DNA from: Pempheris klunzingeri
Taxonomy: Eukaryota; Chordata; Actinopteri; Acropomatiformes; Pempheridae
Direction of reading: 5' to 3'
NCBI RefSeq assembly: GCF_042242105.1
Contig: NC_092019.1
Coordinates: 11,962,328-12,026,327, forward strand
DNA length: 64,000 nt
This document shows, in pieces, positions 47,810 through 61,800 of this stretch (position 1 is the stretch's first letter; the number at the start of each line of letters is the position of its first letter). A program made the translations under genes and the position numbers. The notes beneath the pieces were generated by a model that did no database searches, had not been told where the DNA came from, and saw nothing but the letters and a program-made list of their open reading frames with translations.

Positions 47810-49632
47810 CAAAAAGGGGCTCTGAATGAATAGCTTTATCCTTGGCTCAGTCCCCTGTTGCATTCCTCTGTGGCAGGTCCTCACAGGTACTGGACTGCCT
47901 CTCTGAGTGTGTGTGTGTGTGTGTTTGTAGCATGTACAGCTTCATGTGCTTGAGTTTACATCAAAACTGTGTTAGTGATGGGGGAGGGAGAGAACATGGC
48001 AGGCAAAAAGAGGAAGAGTAAAAGTGGGCAGCAAGAGGAAGGGGAAAGCACACAAACAAGTACCATTTCAACTGAACATGCATTTAACACTACTCGATAA
48101 TCTGTTGGAAACTGTCGTCCATTTCCTGAGTAGAAATTACCCCCTTGGCACCAGAACATACTGGACAGGAAGCAAGGTGGATTTAGACATATGTTCAGAA
48201 ATCATGCATGTTTTCTCTCTCTCTCAAACACACACAAGTCTTTATATTTTGTTTGAAAATGAGCAAGACAGAGAGAGATACAGAGCACATATCAGAGGCA
48301 GAAAGGGAAACTTACATCCATTTGGTCCTTACTTCAATCTAGTTTGGAATTCAAGAAACACAGATAAAGCAGAGCAACAATGAGGTTGGTGACATGTCAC
48401 AAATATCAAGCATGACCGACTTGGGTTGGCAGGTTTTGCCCAGGCTGTGTTCTTTTCAGTTCAGTATTTAGTCCCAGATGTGGACCAAGTCATCCAACCC
48501 ATGTCTCTACAGCACAGAACTCCGAACTCCAGTTCATGGTGGAAATTTTAAAAAGCAGTCCTACTGTACATGTGTCCAAAACAACAGACCACTTGGCCAC
48601 ATCACTGTGCTTCAGTTTGTGGGTGGCTCCTTGTGGCATTTTTCGCTCTAGGTCTTTGAAAAGAAAAAAAGATTTAGCTTGCCAGGTGCAGAGTGCATGT
48701 GGACCTCACTCTACTCTACGAGCATCACACAAAAATCCTCAACCGTACAAACTCATCTGTTAAGTCTTCATCGTCCTCATTCTGATCAAATTCATAAAGG
48801 CTTATTCAAGGTTTTCACTCAAGGTACATTAAACCTTTCTGCCAATGTGATACACACCATGACTCTCATAATGTAGTTGCTGCTGTAACACTATCTGAAG
48901 TGTCACTTGGCATTGGGCAGCCTCCTCAAACAGCTAGTTAGCTAGTCATGGCTAAACAGCTGTCACACTGTGGGCTGTCCAGCTGTCTACAGGTGTATGA
49001 ACATAATTCAAGTGCTCAAGGTTTTTCCAAGCTGCCAGTTTTGAGTGACGGACTGGGCCTTTCAGAGTGTAACAATGGGCATAAAACATGCTTGAAGTCT
49101 TTCATTATGCTGCACAGTTAACAAGTTAAACTACCTGTAACTAGCACTTAATATTATTAAGGCTACACAGCATAAGGCTTAATTTTAAAAAAGTAATTAA
49201 TTAAATCAATTAAAAAGTAAGATATTCAAAGACATTTAAAGAAGTAACTCTCTTTTAGTTCTGTTTTGGTCTCCTCCAACTTCTGGGGAAAATATCTGGC
49301 TCTTTAGTTGCTGCGTGCTCCATTATGATCACCAGCTAGTCATTAATTTTGCCCGCATACTGTTTAGTGCCAAGCACATAGCATACACTCAGTTTATTTG
49401 ATGAAAATGTTACTCCAAAATACAAAGCTTAGAAAAATGCTTACTCAGAATGATAATTTCCATTTCTTCTGCCACAAAATGAACAAATATTAGACAATAT
49501 CAGGTTATCTGTAAAACTATTTGTATGTCATAGGAATGGCTTTACATTTTGAGAAATTATTTTGTTCACTCTCTGGTAAGTGCAAAGATCCAGTTTCTAC
49601 TATATACCATATATACTTTACTAAAAATATTC

Positions 49633-49772
49633 GTCCATTATTCAGTCAGTCACAGGCTCACACACAACCATTCACACTCACATTCACACCTACGGGCAAT
49701 TTAGAGTCACCAATTAACTTAACCTCCATGTCTTTGGACTGTGGGAGGAAGCTGGAGTACCCGCAGAGAGTG
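49633..49772 (-). mobile_element. Teleost retroposon 3'-tail repeat, copy 2 (reverse)
   Basis: The reverse complement contains gacatggaggttaagttaat, ggtgactctaaattgccc and gtaggtgtgaatgtgagt, aligning with 16195-16320. Partial, lacking the distal tail apart from a tccatta remnant. Confidence 0.7.
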
Positions 49773-50988
49773 CAGCATAAATATGAATACATGAGGATAA
49801 GTGTGGCAGATCACAAAGTGTTTCATAGGCTATCATCTAGCAACGCTATCTTAAAGTTAGTTAACTGTCGCTAAAAATAACTGAGCATAAACTAAAGCTA
49901 CGAGAACTGACAGCACAATATTTGGTAGCAACAGACTATAACCTCATGCTAATACAAAGTTGCCAATGTTAGCTTAATTGGCTCGGTTTAATTATAATGA
50001 TAATGACTCATCAGTCAGCTAAAATTAATAAAAGTTTTCTCTATAGGCATTATCTCACGGTCACAGCGCTGACAGATTTATATATCCTATTGTATTGTTA
50101 TAGCAGTTCATAGAAATCCTGATATTGTATATCGTAATTCAAAAACACAGCGTTTTATTTCACTTTACTCGCTTAGTTAAAAATGCCACTTTTGCTATTT
50201 AGTAAGCAGTAAGTACATGGACCACTTTGTATGTCAAGTGTGATATCTGAGCTAATAACTCAGACACAGCAGGTCTCTTATGTGTTATAAGTGAGACTGG
50301 GTGAAAACATTCACAATAAGACAAAGCTTACTTTGTAGGTACTGCAAGAGAAAGAAACTGGGTCATCTCCTCCCCGTTATTATGTGTTATTAAACAAGAA
50401 GAGGATGAGTAACCTTCTCAGGAACATACACACACTGCTCGCAAACACACACAGGAGGACACATTGTTTTACAACACCAGATGACAGACGGAGGCATGTT
50501 TGTGAGGTGATGTCGTGACCCTCCCACTTAACAAGCGCTGTACTTTAAGCTCTGTTACTCTCAAAAACAATCGCCCACACGTAACCTATAGGCCTACACG
50601 TACGCAGCCTCATATCATGAAACTATGTGCTCCAGCTGACTGTACACAACCTACCCTTTCACTGTCTTTGGCAGTGAGGGGGAGACACTGTGCCCCCCCC
50701 CGCCCCTCTCCTTCTCCTTCTCTCTCTCACACACACAAATACAAAGTACCAGTCTCTGGGAACTTGATGATAAAAGAGACGTGGGGTGAGGACTCTGTGT
50801 GTGTATGTCTGTGTGTGTGTGTTTGAGAGAAAGGAATGTTTCAGGATGCCACTGCCAAGTCCCTACAGTACCCCTGAATGCACCCCCATCTCTCTCTCAC
50901 ACACACACATTGGCAGAGTATTCTTTGTGTTCTCGTCTGTCACGTGAAGCTGTGCACACAAGGACAAGGATTGATAAATGTGTAATAA

Positions 50989-51043
<55 letters not shown>

Positions 51044-51056
51044 TGTGTGTGTGTGT
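50989..51056 (+). repeat. (GT)n microsatellite
   Basis: About 33 GT units with one G interruption. Confidence 0.95.
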
Positions 51057-51665
51057 TGCCTTCCTGCACATGTGAAAGGTATTGGTATTCCACAGGTATA
51101 CCATGCTGTCAATGCAGTGAAAATAGTACCAGCGGGAGTTTTAAGCGGTGATGTTCTGTTCAGTTCAAGCATCGCAGGAACATCATGTCATTACAAGATT
51201 ATTTGATCATAAGAGCAGGATTTCAACTGGACCAGCATGCTTGTCAGAGGACCTCCCTCCTGATAAGCAGGGACCAGGACCATGCACAGGGTTCATGTAA
51301 AATCCAGGACCTTGTCATATGTGAACTTGTCTGAGTTTCCTCTTTCATGATCAGTTTTTATAGTCAAAATTTGTATGCTAATGAAATGTGGGAGGGAGAA
51401 AGACACCGCGAACATCCCAAACGACCTCAGGCAGACGATATCTGATCTGACACAACCAGAGAGAGGGGACAGGTACACATGCAGGAGACACGTGACGACA
51501 AGATTACAAAGCAAATCATTGCACCCTCACTGTGACACTGGCAGGATGCACTGCGGTAATACGCATCAGAAGGAGCATTGGGGGGGAGGGCATGACACAA
51601 GTTAACAGGGAAAATCCGCACAAAAGTAGCTTGATTATTCATAGATAACACACACATACACACAC

Positions 51666-51687
51666 ATATATATATATATATATATAT
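51666..51687 (+). repeat. (AT)n microsatellite
   Basis: About 11 AT units after a CA-rich stretch. Confidence 0.9.
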
Positions 51688-52984
51688 GATTATGTGTAAT
51701 GTAAAAAGTGTTGTTTGGAGTGACAAATGTGCAGAGAATTATCGCCAACTTTGTAGTTCCCCTTCAGCTGCATAGAGGGTATCAGCGCCATTCAGCTAAT
51801 TAATTTGGTTTCAATGTTTGCAACTTTGATGCTTTGGCTCCCCCTCAAAGTTCTCCTCAGTGTAGTTTATAACCACAGCAGGCTACTGTTTTCAGTGAAA
51901 AGCTCTGATAAACCCCACTGTGTGCTGCCTGCCCATAGACCTAGTTACACAGAGAAAAGACCAGAATCTGCTCCTGTGAGGCCACAAGGCTTCCCACTGA
52001 GCCACCATGCTGCCCTGCAAGGTGTCCATATGCTGCCAAGTCAGCCACTTAGGAGTTAAAAGTAAACAGGGTTTGAATTCCTCTCTAGAGCTCTTTTTTC
52101 AGTCGTCACGTGATTACTTCTGTCAATTTCCATTTGTATAAATAAGGGCAGCACTCTGAATGCCTTTGAGGAAAGATTGTCTGAAAGCATGCGGCATTAT
52201 CCACATTTGAATGATTATAGTGTCTGACTCCACCTTTGAGCATGGACGTTTGGAACAGCTATGACTACTTTTACCCAGCCTGCTTCCAGAATACTAACAC
52301 TTGATCTATGAATATTTTGTAGCAAAACATCTGAGAGCAAGTTATCGGGTGTTTTGCTACAAAACCTTGGTGGAAAGTTTCGCTTCTCCATGTCGTCCGT
52401 GTTGCAGCAAAAGTCGAACATCCACGTCGTTGATCCCATTTTGCCCAACTTGACATGACACTCACTTATTATCACGGGTCCTCATCATGATCTCTTTGGT
52501 TGGAGCTGCCTGGTGCCCTGGTCAGGGGTTTAGCTCGTGCTGGGGTCGGCTGGCTGGAATGGGCTGCTTTCAGCTTCTGCAGATTTCGTCAAAGTTTCAC
52601 GGCTACAAGAGAAGAAAAAGTCGTGTTTACAGCTGCATGATTCCCACGATGAAAGTATGTAAAGACAGACACACGCACAAATACTTACCGGGAGTTATGT
52701 TGGGAGTTGTTATGGTAATGGTAATAAATGGATGGTTGAAAATAACACCGGGGGTAATCTTCTCCTCAGAGTCCTTTTCGAAGCTGGACAGATCCAGGAT
52801 GATGTTAATTTATGCTTTCAGAACGAACACGTGGAGATACACCACAAAATCGATACGCCTAGTTGGGGACATAGTTAGCCTAGCTTAGTCACAGTTTAAG
52901 ACACACTTTGCTTGTTACAAAGTCTGGTAATAACAGCTGATGTTAGCTCATCAGAAGTTAACCGCTGCATAAAAACACAATATT

Positions 52985-53195
52985 TATACAACTTCTGTTT
53001 TTGTAAGTGAGATATGCGTGTTAATAAGTGACATTTAGAGGTGTTGGCTTTATTACCTCAGAGTTAGGCTAGCAGTTTCCCCCTGCTTCCAGTCTTTATG
53101 CTAAGCTAGGCTAATTGTCTCCTGGATGTAGCATATTTAGATGTATATCTAACTCTGGGGGACAAAAGCACATTAACCAAATGTCAAACTATTAT
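52985..53195 (+). repeat. Teleost dispersed repeat, family B, copy 3
   Basis: acttctgtttttgtaagtga, gagatatgcgtgttaataag, tttagaggtgttggctttat, tttccccctgcttccagtct, ttatgctaagctaggctaat, and gacaaaagcacattaac at the end. The best-preserved copy in the window. Confidence 0.65.
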
Positions 53196-56100
53196 TTTAT
53201 GTTACAATTTAGAAATAATAATTAAGTTTATTTTTTTTAAAAAGCAAAAAGTGAAGTAAGAGAGACATGAAGTATAATAACCTTTACAGCTGCATATCAG
53301 AAGTGGGTGAAAAGTTGTCTGGTCACGGTCTGGCCGGTTCAGTATCGTCTCACAGGAAGTTTCGGCACAGATGGCGTCTGGCTTTGCGGGCTAGATGGCA
53401 ATCATGATTGTAATTTTAACTTAATGGTTCCTCATTTTCATCAAGCCTTCTAAAACATTTGTTGATGTCTATTTTTGCATTACTGGTTTAGTCACCAAAA
53501 TGAGCACTGTCACACACTGATGCACTCGTACAAAATCAGCCACCTACCCACACTGACACACAAAATCAAACGCACACACACATGCACACTGAGGCTGTCA
53601 GAGTGGCTTCCTATAGTCTGTTCAACACTAATTACTGTTCTATAAAATGTACAAACGCAGCAGTCTGTGTCAGCCTATTTCTCTGGGGACTTCAGTTTCT
53701 TTTAACTTTCAGCTCATTACTGTTCCAGTAAAAGGTATAGAGTATCAATCATCGCTTTGGAAGTGTTTCTCACATGTGAGGTCAAACATCAACATGGCTG
53801 CCTGAAGACAACGGCAGGTCCTTCTGATAACAATACAGGAAGCCTCTTATTGAAACACCCAGTCTGAGCAATGAATCTTACAATGTAGGTTCATATTTTT
53901 ACCTTATGTCAGTTAAATTATTCTCCATCAACCTACACAAAAACATTCAGTAAGTTGCATTGAGGAATAGCAGAGAGGGTCGTGTCCTCTGTAATATTTG
54001 TGTGATTTTAGGGGGTGTAATGACTTCAGAACTAATGACTAAATAATTAAAAAGTTGGCTTTTTAGATAAAACGTAAATTAAAATAGAATAAAGGGATTT
54101 AGCATTATCCACCACAATTACAAGTGCAACAGTGTGAGGGCGCTTTGAAACAGCATTATGGCATTACTGCAGGGAGATAAAATTTACAAGACTAATAAGT
54201 GAAAATTTGTATTTTGCATATTGCACTGCATATAAGGTCAATGCAAAGACTTAAATGATTCACAGTGGGCGAACTGAGACAAAGGTATTGTCAAGTTGAA
54301 ATTTTGAGCATTTTTACACTTTTTCTAAGTGACTCCACCTCACAGACATGAAAAATGAGGACTTTGAAAACACTCCAGTATCAAAAGTTTAGCTCTCTCT
54401 TCAGTCTTAATGCCGTGACAGTTAGAAATGTTTTAGGAGTAAGCTTGGTATGTAAAGTAACCAACAAGAGGGAGTAAAAGTATAAATGGAGATAAAACAG
54501 GATCTTGTCAGGAAAATGGAAAAATAAATCCCAGCTTTTAGTCTATTATAATAAATATTTCACTATGTGATTTTACGTGGCACTGAGGTTTCAGAAAAAC
54601 CAGCCCTCATTCCACTTACGCTTGTTTTGCAACTTCTAAACTTGTCAGTGTTCGCATCAACTGTGATAAGATCATACAGCAGTATTGCAGACACTGGTTG
54701 TGTCAGTACATGCAGTATTAATTTAAAATAAATGTCATTAGCCAGCGCTATTACAAACTGGAAAAAGGTGCAAATGCAAAAGGAAGTAAAGCTTTTTATT
54801 GCTGATTTCATGGCTGAGAAGATGCATTGTAGTAGAGTTTCATTATCAAGAAACGGCTTTGACGATGGATGGGTTTACACAAAAAGGTTGATAACAATGT
54901 AATACCATAATGTATGAATTAGCTTGTCAGTACACACTACTGATCTGAGGAACTATACTAGCATAGTGAATTAGCCTTTTATACCTGTTGTCATGAAGAC
55001 AGATGTTCTGTTTTTCTCCAAACGCAGATTAAATTGTTTTCCTGGCAAACAAGCAACAGAGTGGTAACTGGGCGGAAAGTGCTTCACACCTTAGTTTGTC
55101 TAACGACACAGTATAAATAAGACAAAAGACCGTCCTTTTCCCCTCTGACTTCTCTTCCCTCTTTAAATGCATAAATCAGTTTAAGCTTAGTTTTCTAATT
55201 TTTCTTCTTTAATTTCATTTTCTCATCCCTCTATCGGTCAAAAGACAGGCCTCAAGTCCCTGGAACAAGAACCTCTCACAGCCATTAATAACATTTATTT
55301 TACATGTTGCAACAAGCTGAGACAACAGATGGCCAACTCATCTAGTCGTTGCTGTATTCATTTAATGAGCCTGGAGAACATATCTGTAAATCATTTGGGG
55401 TCCTGGAATTAAAACCAAACAAACATCTACTACAGCAATGTGATACATTAGATGCTGGAATATTTAGTTGTGGATGTGTTATTCCACAGAAGTCCTGGAG
55501 CTCCAGTCATTTTTTGAAATTAGTAAGTTACAAAAATTCAGAAATGTTATACAAAGTATCCTGGGAGGCTAATGCGAGGTTACACAAATCACTTTATACC
55601 AAGGACTAATGACACATTGCCACATTTGGAGCCTTCTCTGCACAGCCACACAGTATTTTCCTTTTCTGGTCATTTCTACCAAGCATTCTGTGTGTGACGC
55701 AGATGAACAAGGTGCAGTGTAAACTGTATTATCTCCTCTGTTGGCCCACTGCGATACAACCAGCACATGCAGATAATACACTTTTATTATCTGCACTCGT
55801 ACTGACATTCAGCGGTGCTCCTACACACCGATGGATACACACTCAGTCCATTCCCACCAAAACAGACACACCAAAAATGTCAGGTTAGGCAGTTTAGATG
55901 CCCTTTAATACCCTCAAGCAGAGTATCACTGCTGTGAAAAACAGAGGCACTATATTTGGATAGTCTCATGTTGATTCTCAACCATCAGCTGAACAGAAAG
56001 TAGCGTCACTTGCCTTCATCTCTATGTTTAGTTATAGCAGGGCAATGGTACCCCGACCCTGATGCTAAATATAGGCTGATTCCACAGAACTGTGAGAATC

Positions 56101-56811
56101 ACCTAGATCTCAGTGGTACAGTACAGTGATGTAACTGTACATTTAGTCAAGAACTATGTCATTTAATATTAAATCTAGGAAAAAATTTTGTTCAATTTAT
56201 TCAATGTCTTTTAGACTGTGGACAGCAGATCATGCAAAAAATGTCAAATTTGGAAAGTATACAACAAATGTAAAGAATAAAGATTCCTGGAAAATATTAC
56301 TAAATTAATATTTGATTGGGTATAAATAGAGCGGTTTACTAGGATTAAGTTATTCCAGTCCATCAGATATCCTCACCATATTTGGCATAAAGTTGCCTCT
56401 TTTACATAGGAAAGACATTTCTACCCACTGTTGTTAAGTTAAAGCTTTTTGTTATGAAGTTCTTCACAAACAGTAGATCATTTTATGTTATCTTGGCATG
56501 GGAGAGAATGTTTTTGTTAGAAACCTGTAGCCGGCTCGCATTAGAGAAGCGACAACATGATGCCATTGGTGAGATGACTGGCTGCGCGGGTTACATCTCA
56601 CCATGGGGATCCAGAAATCTTAGCAGCGATCCTGATGTGTCTGTACTGACTGCACAAACAAAAATTTGATTTCTGGGATAATCAGCACTGCATAACACAC
56701 TGCACAACTCTTGGCTTTGTTTTCACTCCTGGAACAACAGCTACAGCTGATAATACAGCACATATATCTTAGAGACAGCACATTCTCCGATATCCTTTTT
56801 GCTTAACACAG

Positions 56812-56833
56812 ACACACACACACACACACACAC
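56812..56833 (+). repeat. (CA)n microsatellite
   Basis: About 11 CA units just past the mtbp 3' end. Confidence 0.9.
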
Positions 56834-56897
56834 TTCCCCACTGGCTCAGGTTGTAATCGAAAAGTTACACTGTGCACAAAATAAGATTCCAAAACAC

Positions 56898-56903
56898 TTT
56901 ATT
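56898..56903 (-). terminator. Candidate mtbp polyadenylation signal
   Basis: Minus-strand AATAAA (acacaataaagtg) about 610 bases past the mtbp stop, followed by T/GT-rich sequence (cttattttgtgc). Plausible end of the mtbp 3' UTR. Confidence 0.45.
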
Positions 56904-57510
56904 GTGTTACAAACGGTAAAATGTGAGACACAAAGATAAAATATGTACATTTATAAAGCGATAAAATTATTATTGTGTTTAGAAACAAAAGGAACAAGTG
57001 GGAAAGGATTTAAAAATCAAGTTTGAAAACAGCTACAAAGAAAAGACGACCGTAGCCTGAAGCCAACATCGAAGCCCTCCTGGACTGTCAGTGACTGAAG
57101 CCAGAGCAGAGTGTACCATGTCGATTTTGTCTCCGTTTGTTTCTGTTAGTCTGTTTCAAGGCTTGGGAGCAGTGGGAGTATATCAGAATAGATGTGCACA
57201 AACTGCACAGAAACACAAGCTAAAAACAAAAAAATAAATAAAAATACATCTGAAAATGTCACTTTATGGTCGACTTAGTGAAAGAAATGATCAAATTAAA
57301 TGAAAGGATTAAGTTATTTAAAACAGCCTTAATCTAACAATTTAAAACTAAGCAGGAAGGCTTAAAAGTAAACACTCCTATAATCGTTTGGGAATGTGAC
57401 ACAAGATGTCGTTTTTTCCCCTAATATAAATAAAAAAACAAAATCATAATCAAAATCATATCATATCAATAGAAACAGGTTTTTTCCCCACTTATTCTTC
57501 AAGACTGTCT

Positions 57511-57549
57511 TTACTTCTTTGAGGTCTTCTCCACCACCCAGTCAATGAC
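57511..57549 (-). CDS. mtbp: mtbp last exon
   Basis: The minus-strand acceptor ttactgtag is followed by [12 protein letters not shown] and TAA at 57513-57511. Only 13 codons including the stop; identified because it completes the known MTBP C terminus. Confidence 0.9.
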   Translation of the reverse strand, partial: VIDWVVEKTSKK

Positions 57550-58862
57550 CTACAGTAACAGAAAATACCCTTTAGGAAGTCCAGGTTTAGAGGATCTAAA
57601 CCAGGTGAAGAATGGTTGGTATTTGATGGCGTTACCTGTTTAACGTTGCTGCTGGCTGCCTTCTTCATCTCGTCAGGCAGACCTCGGGACGTCTTCAGAT
57701 CCTGGAGTCCAGCAACAGAAGGGCAGGATCATTTAAACTGACACAGTAAGGTACATTCACGTGGTCTTTACAGAGGGATTTTTACATTGTTGAACTGCTA
57801 CTTTTTAAGTGAAGGACTTTGTCCACCTTCGCAGGCATGCAATGCAGTTTTTCCTCAGGTTTATATTCTATCAAACAAGAGCACCTGATTTCAATTCACA
57901 AGGTGGCACAGAAGAAAACAGATGAAAATGTGGGTGTTGGCAAAAAACAGCAGGAAAGACAAATGGTGTCTTCAAACTGTTCCTATTACTTTTTCTAATT
58001 TGTTGCGAGGATCTATAACAAAACACAACATATGGTCAAAAACTGCAGTACAAGTGCAGGATGCATTGAAGCATACACATGAAAGCGGCGCTGACTGTGT
58101 GGGCAGCAGAAAGACTGACCTTGAGATAGAATTTGGAGATATCAAACAGTCTTTTGCTGCAGGCCTCAAAGCACTCGTGCTCGGCAGTGATCCCGTGGTG
58201 TTTCAGCGTTTTAGCTACTACCTCCAGAAGCATCTGAGGACACAAAAGAAAGCAGACACACAATTTCATATTAGCACAATTGTCAAAACATTAAATCTAG
58301 TTGTGTTTATTCCCCTACCACCTGACGCTAACCCGGTTCAGAGAAACAAATTTTAGCGCAGCACCGTTTTAAAAGGAAGGGATGTGAAAATGTCTTGACT
58401 TTGGGAGACATCCTTTTTTTCCACCACGCAATCACCTTCACATCCACCATTGTGAGCTTGCAGGTACAACATACAAACATTTTACTGGTAGTGTCGACAG
58501 GGAAAACGCATTCCGGACATAAATAGATGCGCTTTTAATTTTGTCACAGCGACTGTTCTGAGGAAAAACCATAAATTATTGTGAGGAATCATCCGTGCCA
58601 TTCAGTCTCATGAGGGGGAGATAGGCAGCTTTTAATCTCTGTCCCGAATAAACTGCTATCATTATTTCTGAATAGGGCCAACTGTTCTTTCCTGTACTTG
58701 GGTTTGGATGATAAGCCTGTTTGCATAGTAATCACAAATCAGAACAAGTCAAGGTCGGGATGCAGATTGTGAGTTGTGCGTGGGACAGAGGAAAAAGTGT
58801 GCAGGTGTGTGTGTCCGCGTGCACATGTGTATTTCTGTCACTGCACACAAATGCGTCAAAGA

Positions 58863-58893
<31 letters not shown>

Positions 58894-61800
58894 CTGTGGA
58901 GGAAGCGAGCAGGTGATATGATAATGGTATAGTTGTTAAAGTGCCTCTGCCGCGATATTATAATGCAGCCCACATATTCACAGTGATCACATGCAAAACA
59001 TTAAACATTTATCTTTCCTGGAACTGTTGCACAACTCTTATTTGTAGTAGAGAGCGAGTGTTTTGTTGTGTGCCTGTCTGCCGTTGTGTCTTTGTCTGTA
59101 AAGTTTGTGGTGAGTGAGTTGTTTTTAGAAGAAATCTAACAAAAGTGAAGGGATGTATTCTATTGAATTCACACCTTATGAAACAAACATTACAGGAAAA
59201 CTGCAGTTTATTTCAATTTGTGTTTTAAATGTTTTAAAATGTTTCTGTCGGTTTAAATAGTGTTTTACCAAAGTAATTGTCAAATCTTATCAGAATGTGG
59301 CAACAGCTATAAATATTTGCTAAAAGTAGCAGCGATGTGATAAGGAACAATAAGTACGTCATCGTTAGTAGAAGTGTGCCAATATAATAGCTTTACGTTA
59401 TACAATGGTGAAATATATAGATGATAACAGCTGATATCGTCATTATCGTAGTTACTATTGTTTTCAGGCGGCAACGTGAGCACAGAACAGTCCTCCTGCC
59501 TTCATCAGCAATTTTATTTCATTAAACACAATGCTTTGTCCGTTTTACCTGTCAAACAGGACTACAGTGACCACGGCAGGCTAGCAAACCAGGGATCTTA
59601 TCTCCCTCACGTCACTTATTCTGTTTAAAGTGTATTCGCAATACATGGAAATTTTCAGTTAGGTATGAAATCCAAGGCAAACACGTTGTCAGGTGTTTGT
59701 AGCTGTAATATTAGATATTATTAGATTAGATAGATATCATTGTGGCTTTGAGAAAAGTAACGAACCAATGGTAGGAGCAAAAATAAAACCCAAGTTGTAA
59801 TAAACCATCGTTTTCCTTTGAAGATTTATTCATCACAATTTTAAAGCATGAATGTCTTTCCAAATAAGAAAAAAATGTATGTTAGGTAATAATAATTATA
59901 TTAAGGTTTTCATCTTTTCCAAAATAAGACGCACACAGAAACACTCACCCTGTTGTGTTTCTGGGAGCGTGACTCTTTGGCAGTTTTATCCTCTTTTTCT
60001 CCATGATTTGTCTTCTTCTGTTGAGGTTTAGGTTTGTCAGCGGAGGAAAGCGTCACCAAACCTGGGCAGCGATGTCAGGAAAAGAATAATGAGGCATTAC
60101 CATCATGGCAGTACAAAACTATCACACGTCTGAGTGTAAATGGAAAATAAAAAATAACAAATTAACTTTTTTATATTGATATGGACCAAAACAATATCAA
60201 TATAAATACAAATGTTGATAAAATGTGTGTCAAATGTGGTATAAAGATCCCCTGTAGAGAGTCAATACAGTCAGTTTAATTGGTTTCCCCTTGGTGATTT
60301 TTATTTTTTCATAGTAATTTTACACACTGTAATGGAATTTGCAAGATAGGGAACAAAGAGGTGTAAAAGCGACAGATGGTTTACAGCAGTGGTTCTCAAA
60401 CTTTTTCTGTCAGGCCCCCTTTTGAAAGAAGAAAAATTTGCAATTTGTGCAAGAAAAAAAACCCAACAAATACAACAACAACCTATTAACAACAATTAAC
60501 CTGTTTTACACTGGACATCTTTTCAAAACAACAACAATAAAGTGCAACCTGTGCAAAAGAACAAAAACAAGTACAGGTATCTGCCAAGAAATATTTAGTC
60601 TCTTCATTTGTGAGAGCTCAAGTCACTGAATCACAGCGTTATTGGATGCAATGAACCTGTTGTCCACTGCACATCTTTTCAAAAAAATAACAAATCAAGG
60701 TAAATGTGTGCTAAAAACACACAAAAACAAGTTGTGAGGGCTCAGGTCACTGTATCACTAACAGCTTCTGGTGGACCGCTCAGGAGAAATAAGAAACGTT
60801 CATACAACAGTGGGACACAGCAGGTGAAGTGGACTGGTCCCATGCATGCTGCAGATCTTGCTTTTGTTTGCAAACTGCATAAGACATACTACATTTTGGC
60901 CTATTCAATCCAAACTGCCAGTATAGTATGCCATTTCCAATACAGCCCTAGTCTTTTGTTGTGTTACAGGATGTGCCCTGGCCAGAACAAAGAGGGGTAA
61001 AAGTGTAATTAGGTCTACAGGATGAAAGTGTCTGCAGGTAACCCCCCATGGTTCTACGACAATAAAGGGCAACGCCTGGTGAAGTTCTGGGAGCTTCTCT
61101 AACAGAGTGCATGACCACGCTGTTACAGTTTGCTCCTCTTTGCAAAGAATAAACTGCACTTAACAGGTTTAGTGACTCTCCGTTCATTCAGAAATGAGAA
61201 AGGTTTTCTGAAATTCCACCTAATGAATATGAAAGACTAGCATTGTTGGAATCCGTTTTAAAAACAGGATCTATTTCTGTAAAGTATGGATGAGGACTGA
61301 AATGAGATCATGTGCAAATCCTCTCTAATATGAGAGGATTTGAGAGTGATAATTGGATAGCTTAATTGGTAGCTTTCCGATGCTGTAATCACATTTAAGA
61401 AGAAATTTTAGGCCTCTAAATGTATTCAATAAATAATATGTGAAAGTGTGCCACAGAAATACAACATAGTATTATATCTTTTGACATACATTTGTTATGA
61501 GAAGAGTTGATAGATAAATATTGGGTAAAGTCAATTGTGTTCTCAGTGTCTTCTCCACTCACAACTCCATACCAACAACTTAAGTCATGTTGAATTCATG
61601 GAAACAGACAGAAGTCAATGTGCCATCAAGGGCACAAGATGTATGGTCTTACATATGACAGCCTTAAGGTTGATTGTTTTTGATGTACCTGTGGATGTCC
61701 GTCTTGCTGCTAAAGAAGAGGAAGGGCTGATGGTGGAGGAGGTGGACTGGGATCTGCTCGGCTGTCGCCGTAGACACCTGATGGCGGGGTGTGTCCCACT

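Noticed and set aside
50515..51206. Two overlapping plus-strand frames of 103 and 135 codons
   Set aside because: Both end in or cross CA/GT repeats and show no domain or splice support.
57922..58356. 144-codon plus-strand frame
   Set aside because: It overlaps the mtbp exon 58120-58233 antisense, and the minus-strand reading is the conserved MTBP segment.
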